Source of the DNA: Pipra filicauda
Taxonomy: Eukaryota; Chordata; Aves; Passeriformes; Pipridae
Length of the DNA stretch: 64,000 nucleotides
Direction: 5' to 3'
Assembly (NCBI RefSeq): GCF_003945595.2
Contig: NW_024104401.1
Span: 310,001 to 374,000, forward strand
Shown here: positions 1 through 64,000 of the stretch, piece after piece
Layout: each line of letters begins with the position of its first letter
Position numbering within the stretch: position 1 is the stretch's first letter
Made by a program: the position numbers and the translations under genes
The notes under the pieces: generated by a model
Told to the model about the DNA's origin: nothing
Database searches by the model: none
The model's input: the letters and a program-made list of their open reading frames with translations, nothing else

Positions 1-88
1 GGCTTCCCACTGCCAGAGGGTTAGATGGGATGTTAGGAAGGAATTCCTCCCTGTGAGGGCAGCGAGGCTCTGGCACAGGTTCTTCTGT
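1..88 (+). mobile_element. CR1 LINE fragment
   Basis: CR1 3'-region signature (CTTCCCACTGCCAGAGGG, GATGGGAT, CTCTGGCACAGGTT) in sense orientation. It is cut at both ends, one by the window edge. Confidence 0.88.
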
Positions 89-1557
89 TAAAACTGCTGC
101 AATATTATAAAAAAATCAGTAAATATTTAATATTTAAGGGGCTGTGGAGACAACCAAGCAGCAAGTGAACTGCAAGCACTCTCTCCAGTGGGAGCACACC
201 AACAATCCCAGCTCCGTGGCGTTTCCTGCCCTGCTTTAGGATTTAATGCCAGACTTGTGGGCCCGTGCTGGGCCCAGGCCCTGCCTCCCCTCGTTACCAT
301 TCAGCCTTCATTTGCAAATGATAATTTTATATTTTACTTTTTTTTTTTTTTTTTATTTGAATGGCATGCCTGACTGCAGGGCAGAGTAAATCCAAGCCTT
401 TAAAGCTCCAGCCAAAAATTTGCCATGAATTAGGAGGCTGCAGCATATTTACAATACAAAATAAAATCTCTCCACGAGTGGCGGGATGAAGGAACGACGA
501 TTATTCTCCTCTTTTTTTCTTTTTTTTTTTGACGGGATAATTTTCAAAGCAGCGATTTTGCAAAGGCTCAGGAAGAAAACAATTTTGTTTCATTTCCATA
601 ACAGAATCCAGACCTTGAAAGCTCAACCTCACGAGCTACAATTATGCACAGAACTACCGCTGTGAATTTTCAAACACAATGCCTTTTATTGTCTCTTCTC
701 ATTCTTTTCCCTTCCTGTTCTCCACGATTTTCTGTCCTGTCACCCTCCACAGAAACTCTGGAGCAGAAAGTCTGACTTGAAAGGGAAACATTTAAGTTCT
801 CAGGCTCCAAAGGAAAACGAGAAAACCTTCAAAACAAGGTATTTAGGGTTTGGGGGTTTTTTGGCTTTATGGGAACAAACAACAACAAAAAGTCTTATTA
901 TATGGAAATCTGGCAGATGAAAAAGTAATGTTCAGCTTTTCCAGGAGGGATGGAGGGGTGTTTTAGTCACCTCCTTCAGAATCCATGTGGATTTTTCTGG
1001 AGCTAGAGGATAAAAGATGCCAAATGCTGAAGACAAATCCCTTGTGCTGCACAACCTGCGGGACATTTCAATTCAAGGACAAACTTACTATTCACAGGAA
1101 CTTCCCAAATACTGTCCTTGGATAATCACTGTTTTATTACCCCCCTTTTCCACCTGCTGTCGAGGCAGCTCTGAAGTCCAAGGAGAGAAGATGAAACACC
1201 TACACAGCACAAACACATCCTGCTTTCCACGGAAAAGGCATTTTTGGTGCAAAGGGAGCAACCCCGAAGCCATTAAAACATCCCTGCCTGGGAAATGAGG
1301 TTTTTCCTCCTAAAAACCAGAGCCCAAACAAGCCTCTGAATGCCCCACACATTTGGACTCTCCAAAATAGCTGAAAAACCTTCCTGCTGCTTTTGAAGAA
1401 AGGCACGTGAGGCTGAGCAGCCCCACAGCCCCTGTTTATGGGCAGCATCTGGTCGCAATTACCCACTTGCTGGAATGCAAAGCAACAATTTTGTTGGTGC
1501 TGAGGGCACTGGGAGAACAAACAGGACATTATTTACACATTAAAGAGAGTCACTCAC
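1..1557 (-). other. HDAC4: HDAC4 intron, 5' part (continues past window edge)
   Basis: Intron downstream of the 47-bp exon. It holds a truncated CR1 at 1-88 and T-rich runs at 339-355 and 511-530. I see no further exon, RNA gene or other repeat family. Confidence 0.85.
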
Positions 1558-59328
<57,771 letters not shown>

Positions 59329-59769
59329 CTACAACACAAGAGGAGAGGTGAGTGCACGCCACGTTCCCACAGGGATCTAATTCCCATGCTGCGTCCAGAA
59401 CCTTGGACTGAGTCAAGAGCAGCACCGTTAAACTCTGGCAACAAAAGCACTGCAGGAATTTAGGGATCAAGAAGTCTTCCTCCAGCCATCACCTCCTACA
59501 AACACATGTTTGCTAAAAGCAAAGGGTTTCAACACGTGGGTGACCCTTCCTGACGCCGGCTGTGTCTCCAAAACACTCCCTCCTGCTCATCCAGCATCAC
59601 CTGAAACAGGGAGGATTAAGGTTAACCTAAGACTTCCCAGAGAGGATTCATCCTGACTGATGGCGGATGAGGGGATGGAACACAAGGCTCTCATTTCAAG
59701 AACCCCCTGTGTGCCGGGTCAGAAACCCCAGCCAGGCCTGGCTTGGGGGGCATCTCAAACACCAACCAG

Positions 59770-60235
59770 TGCCACCCCCTGCCATGAGCAGGGACACCTT
59801 CCACGATCCCTGGTTGCTCCAGCCTGGCCTTGGACACTTCCAGGGATCCAGGGGCAGCCACAGCTTCTCTGGGAATTCCATCCCAGACCCTCCCCACCCT
59901 CACAGCAAAGGACTCCTTCCCAACATCCCATCTAACCCTGCCCTGTGGCACTGGGAAGCCATTCCCCCTTGTCCTGTCCCTCCATCCCTTGTCCCCAGTC
60001 CCTCTCCAGCTCTCCTGGAGCCCCCTTAGGCCCTGGAAGGGGCTCTCAGCTCTCCCTGGACCCTTCTCTTCTCCAGGGGAACCCCCCCAGCTCTCCCAAC
60101 CTGGCTCCAGAGCAGAGGGGCTCCAGCACTCAGAGCACCTCCGTGGCCTCCTCTGGACTTGCTCCAGCAGCTCCATGTCCTTCCTGAAGGCAGCACTGCA
60201 GGAGGGTCTCCCCAAAGCCGAGGGGAAGAAGGAAG
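59770..60235 (-). mobile_element. CR1 LINE 3' region, longest copy
   Basis: Antisense copy of about 465 bp, reaching past CCTGGCTCCAGAGCAGAGG to CTCCATGTCCTTCCTGAAGG and GCAGGAGGGTCTCCCC. The terminal 3' block is missing at 59770. Confidence 0.94.
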
Positions 60236-60983
60236 GGGCTTGTTGTAAAAAAGGGCAGCAACAGACACCTCTGACAACCACCTCTGCAGTGACCAAAGTC
60301 AGCTGGTTTCTGTTTAAAACAAATATTACTGTGATGCCATGAATGACTAAAAACTTTCTGAATTCCCCCCAGACGACAGTCCTGCATTTCCCAGGATTCC
60401 TATTTGCCACATTTCCTGCTTCTCTCCCCGGGGCAATCCCTCAATGACTACTGAGGGCTCCCAGTGAACAGCAGCTGCAGGAGAACAGCGGCCCATCCTT
60501 CAAAAACACTGAGCTCCAACAAAACTGGAAAAAAAAAAAGGTGGGGTTTTTTTCATCCCCTCAGTCAGGACATCAGTTCTATCAATCCCAGGGAAGGAGT
60601 TTTAACAGGGTTTTTCCCAAATGCTACCATGGAGGAGGGCTCCAGGGGCACAGTCTGAGTGCCAGAGCTGAGCGTTCCCTCTCCCCGTTCCCGGTTTGTG
60701 CCAGGCAGGAGGAGGAGGAGGAGACTTTCTTTTTTTGATGGAAACATTTTCTGCAAAAGGTCACATTACTGGAACTGTTGCTATTTTTCAACCCACAAGC
60801 TCTCCCCTCCACTTCCCTATTGTTTTCCTTCCTGTGGCCTTTTCCCTGCTCCCCTCTCTGCCCCGCAGGGTCAGAGCTGGGATTCCTTCCACAGTTCACT
60901 GAACCACAGGGATTTTGGAGAGAGTACCTGGAGGGAACCACTCAAACTCACCTCAACAGCATGTTTGAGGTCTCTGTGCAGAC

Positions 60984-61318
60984 TTCAGAGCCCCTTCCAG
61001 TGCCTAAAGAGGCTCCAGAGGAGCTGGAGAGGGACTTGGGACAAGAGATGGAGGGACAGGACACAGGGAATGGCTTCCCACTGCCAGAGGGCAGGGAGAG
61101 ATGCGATATTGGGAAGGAATTCCTGGCTGGGAGGGTGGGGAGACCCTGGCACAGGTTGCCCTGAGAAGCTGTGGCTGCCCCTGGATCCCTGGAAGTGTCC
61201 AAGGTCAGGTTGGAGCAACCTGGGGTAGTGGAAGGTGTCCCTACCCATGGCAGGGGGTGGGATGGGATGGGCTTTAAGGTCCCTTCCAACCCAAACCATT
61301 CTAGGATTCTGCCCTCCT
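60984..61318 (+). mobile_element. CR1 LINE 3' region
   Basis: Sense: TTCAGAGCCCCTTCCAGTGC, GGAATGGCTTCCCACTGCCA, to CCATTCTAGGATTCTGCCCT. Confidence 0.95.
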
Positions 61319-62289
61319 TGGGAATGCTCAGCGCTTTCCTTGTGGTTGGTACCATGGGCAGCCCCTTCTCATTCCTGCCCACGGAGCATCCCTGTGGAAA
61401 GCACCCAGGAAAAACACTCCATCCCTTTTCCCTGCACTTGAGTGGGACCTGACAGCTCCAAACCAACCCTGCAGAGCCACCTCATTCCATGGGCCGTCAC
61501 TTCCAGAGCTTCTCCTCCGAGAGGAGGCACTTCCCATTAGATCCAGGTTTGCCAGAGCGACAAAGGGATGTTCTGGACTCCTCCAGTCTGCCATCCCTGT
61601 CCCAGCCCTACATCCATATGGCACCTGTCCCAGCAGCAGAGAGACTGAGGGACACACACTGTGTCCTGGGAAAGGAAGAGGGGCAAGTTTCCACCAAAAA
61701 TCCCATTACTATGTTGGATGTATAAGGAAAATGGGGAGACAGATGGGATCCAGGGGGAAATGATGTCCAGGCAAGCACTGGATAAAGACACCAGTGCAAA
61801 GCTCTCCTATCACTGCCTCTCTCCCAAATGTACAAGCAAACACCCCAGAGCTCCAAAACTCCCTGAATATCATCCTGAGCGTGATTTAATGCAGCTTTAT
61901 ACCCTCCAAGGCTCTGGGAGAGCTCCAAACAGTGAATCCTACAGGATCCAACCCAGGGGGTCAGTACACCAAACAGCTGATTCCTCTGGGAATCACAAGA
62001 CTTTTAAATGCATTGACCATTCCTCTGTCCAGCTGAAGATTCCTGAGGCCTGGACACAACCTCTCCCACCTTTTATCCACCTGGACTAAGGGGCAGTGTT
62101 GCTGACACAGAGGGAGCAGCCACCTGCTCCCGCTCTCCACAGAAATCTGCTCCTCTCCAGTGCAGCTCCTGGAATTTGTCAACACTGTTTATGCCAAATG
62201 CGGTTTTCCTGGAAATCCACCCGTGTTTTCCTACCTGCACCTTTATAATCCAAACACTGTGTTTCCTAAAAGCTGAAAATGCATTTTCA

Positions 62290-62675
62290 ACACAGAATCC
62301 CAGGATGGTTTGGGTTGGGAAGGGAACTTAAAGCCCATCCAGTTCCACCCCCTGCCATGAGCAGGGACACCTTCCACTAGCCCAGGGTGCTCCACCCTGG
62401 CCTTGGACACTTCCAGGGATCCAGGGGCAGCCACAGTTTCTCTGGGAATTCCATCCCAGACCCTCCCCACCCTCACAGCCAACAATTCCTTCCCAATATC
62501 CCATCTAATCCTGCCCTCTGGCAGTGGGAAGCCATTCCCCCTCATCCTGTCCCTCCATCCCTTGTCCCCAGTCCCTCTCCAGCTCTCCTGGAGCCCCTTT
62601 AGGCCCTGGAAGGGGCTCTCAGCTCTCCCTGGAGCCTTCCCTTCTCCAGGTGAACATCCCCAGCTCTCCTGAGCA
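62290..62675 (-). mobile_element. CR1 LINE 3' region
   Basis: Antisense: CACAGAATCCCAGGATGGTT to GGAGCCTTCCCTTCTCCAGG, then TCCCCAGCTCTCCTGAGC. Confidence 0.95.
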
Positions 62676-63616
62676 CCGAACACCAAATCCAATCTCCAGC
62701 AGAAGGAACACCCTTTTTTCCTCGGGATCAATTCCTCCTGCTTTATTCCCTAAAAAGGGCCTTAACTGCTGGTCCTGAGAAAACTCCCCAAACCCCCCAT
62801 TTCCCATCCAAAGGGACTCATTCCCCCCGAACTGTGGGCACAGGGTGCAGCTGCAGGGATGGTGACCACAATTCCCATTGAGAGCCTGGGCAGAGCTGCG
62901 TCATTCCCGACTTTTTACTATTCCAGGCTCAAAACAAGCCCCTGTTTGCACTGCCAGGAGCTCAGCCACGGAGCCCTCCTGACACAATCCAACCCCCTCT
63001 GCCCAATGGACACATCCCCAGGACAAAAAACCCCCTGTGTTCTAAGGAATATTTCATGGAAGACTCAAAAATTGCTTTTGTAGGTCCTGCCTTGGGAACA
63101 CACTGAAACAATGGGATTCATGACGTGGGCAAAGGCATAAAGACCATATTCATGGAATGAGAAATGCCAACCCCATGAATTAGGAGACCAGATCATGATT
63201 ATGAATAATAAACTATCTCATGAGCTCTCCCTGCCTTTTCCTTCCCTGTAGGAACAGAAGGAATTTCATGGTTTAATTTATTTTTTTCCACCCTTGGCAT
63301 ATAAGGAAATTTTTCCCCCCCATTATTTTGATTCCATGGTCATGTTACAACGGTTTTTATACCGAGTTAGAAACACTCTGCTGGTGTTTCCCTCCCCAGG
63401 TAAATCAAACATGGCTCTACATCAAAGGCTGCCTGGGTGCTGTACCTTAATTAAGACCTAAAGCACCTCAGTCCCCATCGATTGCTGATGGAGATGGGAA
63501 ATTTGACAGCTTGGCCAGAACACACAGAGTGGGAAAATCCCAAAAACAGTGAAATGGGAATAAATTGATCATCTCCAACCTGTGAGTGAGGTGCACATCT
63601 GACAAAAAGGGTTTAA

Positions 63617-64000
63617 TCACAGAATCCTGGAATGGTTTGGGTTGGAAGGACCTTAAAGTTCATCCCATCCCACCCCCTGCCAGGGGCAGGGGCACCTTCC
63701 ACTAGCCCAGCTTGCTCCAAGCCCCATCCAAACTGGCCTTGGACACTTCCAGGGATGGAGCACTGTCTGGGAAATCCGTGCCAGGGCCTTACCACCCTCC
63801 CAGGGAAGAGTTCTTTCCCAATATCCCACCTGTCCCTGCCCTCTGGCAGTGGGAAGCCATTCCCTCTTGTCCTGTCCCTCCATCCCTCGTCCCACATCCC
63901 TCTCCAGCTCTGCTGGAGCCCCCTGGAAGGGGGTCTAAGGTCTCCCTGGAGCCTTCCCTTTTCCAGCTGGACACTCCCAGCTCTCCCAGCCTGGCTCCAG
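63617..64000 (-). mobile_element. CR1 LINE 3' region, cut by window end
   Basis: Antisense: TCACAGAATCCTGGAATGGT through CCTCTGGCAGTGGGAAGCC to CCTGGCTCCAG at the window edge. Confidence 0.95.

Larger units (their letters stand above)
59329..64000 (-). other. HDAC4: HDAC4 intron, 3' part (continues past window edge)
   Basis: Intron upstream of the exon at 59084-59328, with four long CR1 copies (59770-60235, 60984-61318, 62290-62675, 63617-64000). The stretches between them (61320-62285 and 62680-63610) show no exon; the start-codon exon was not found here. Confidence 0.82.

Noticed and set aside
1200..1529. Candidate next HDAC4 exon downstream of 1558
   Set aside because: The expected VDSDTIWNE-like sequence is absent on the minus strand between 1 and 1557.
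59691..60410. 239-codon minus-strand open frame
   Set aside because: It is almost entirely CR1 3' region, and similar frames recur in other CR1 copies (62243-62731, 46130-46489).
60413..63610. Candidate first coding exon (residues 1-31) of HDAC4
   Set aside because: No frame encodes anything like the expected N-terminus next to a donor; it is taken to lie beyond 64000.

Overview
This is bird nuclear DNA. The evidence is about fifty copies of the avian non-LTR retrotransposon CR1, in both orientations, and a vertebrate multi-exon gene whose protein is close to mammalian HDAC4. The sequence cannot name the species. The CR1 3'-end subfamilies look like those common in songbird genomes, which is only an impression.

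One gene was recognised: HDAC4 (class IIa histone deacetylase 4), on the minus strand. Fourteen consecutive coding exons lie between 59328 and 1558 and total 2162 bp, about 720 codons. All have GT-AG splice sites and every exon-exon junction keeps the reading frame. They match human HDAC4 from about residue 32 to about residue 755. Included are the glutamine-rich tetramerisation helix, the MEF2-binding segment, the nuclear localisation signal, three 14-3-3 sites (human S246, S467, S632), the caspase site at D289, the ankyrin-binding PSLPNI motif, the SUMO site VKQE, and the first part of the deacetylase domain with its structural zinc ligands. The first coding exon(s), for residues 1-31, lie beyond 64000. 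The exons for the catalytic core and the nuclear export signal lie below position 1. Residue numbers are human HDAC4 numbering from memory.

Region by region, reading down the gene from high to low coordinates: 59329-64000 is intron holding four long CR1 copies. 48023-59083 is an 11-kb intron with a 41-bp minisatellite at 53760-54385. 39806-47871 holds two introns with scattered CR1. 31426-39683 is an 8.3-kb intron with a pentanucleotide array close to the next exon. 22183-31425 is the exon-dense part, with one intron of only 93 bp. 15334-22182 is CR1-rich and contains an old CR1 with recognisable ORF2 pieces plus a GC-richer stretch with two CRE-like sites. 1605-15075 contains the last exons and a 32-copy minisatellite (6873-7888) whose unit carries a TTAGGG.

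The protein is a signal-controlled corepressor. The N-terminal half in this window binds MEF2 and multimerises; phosphorylation of the three 14-3-3 serines moves it to the cytoplasm. I see no tRNA, rRNA, CRISPR, operon or second protein-coding gene. I found no undescribed biological system. The most unusual structures are the two minisatellites, CR1 copies lying against splice sites, and a few paired transcription-factor motifs in introns.
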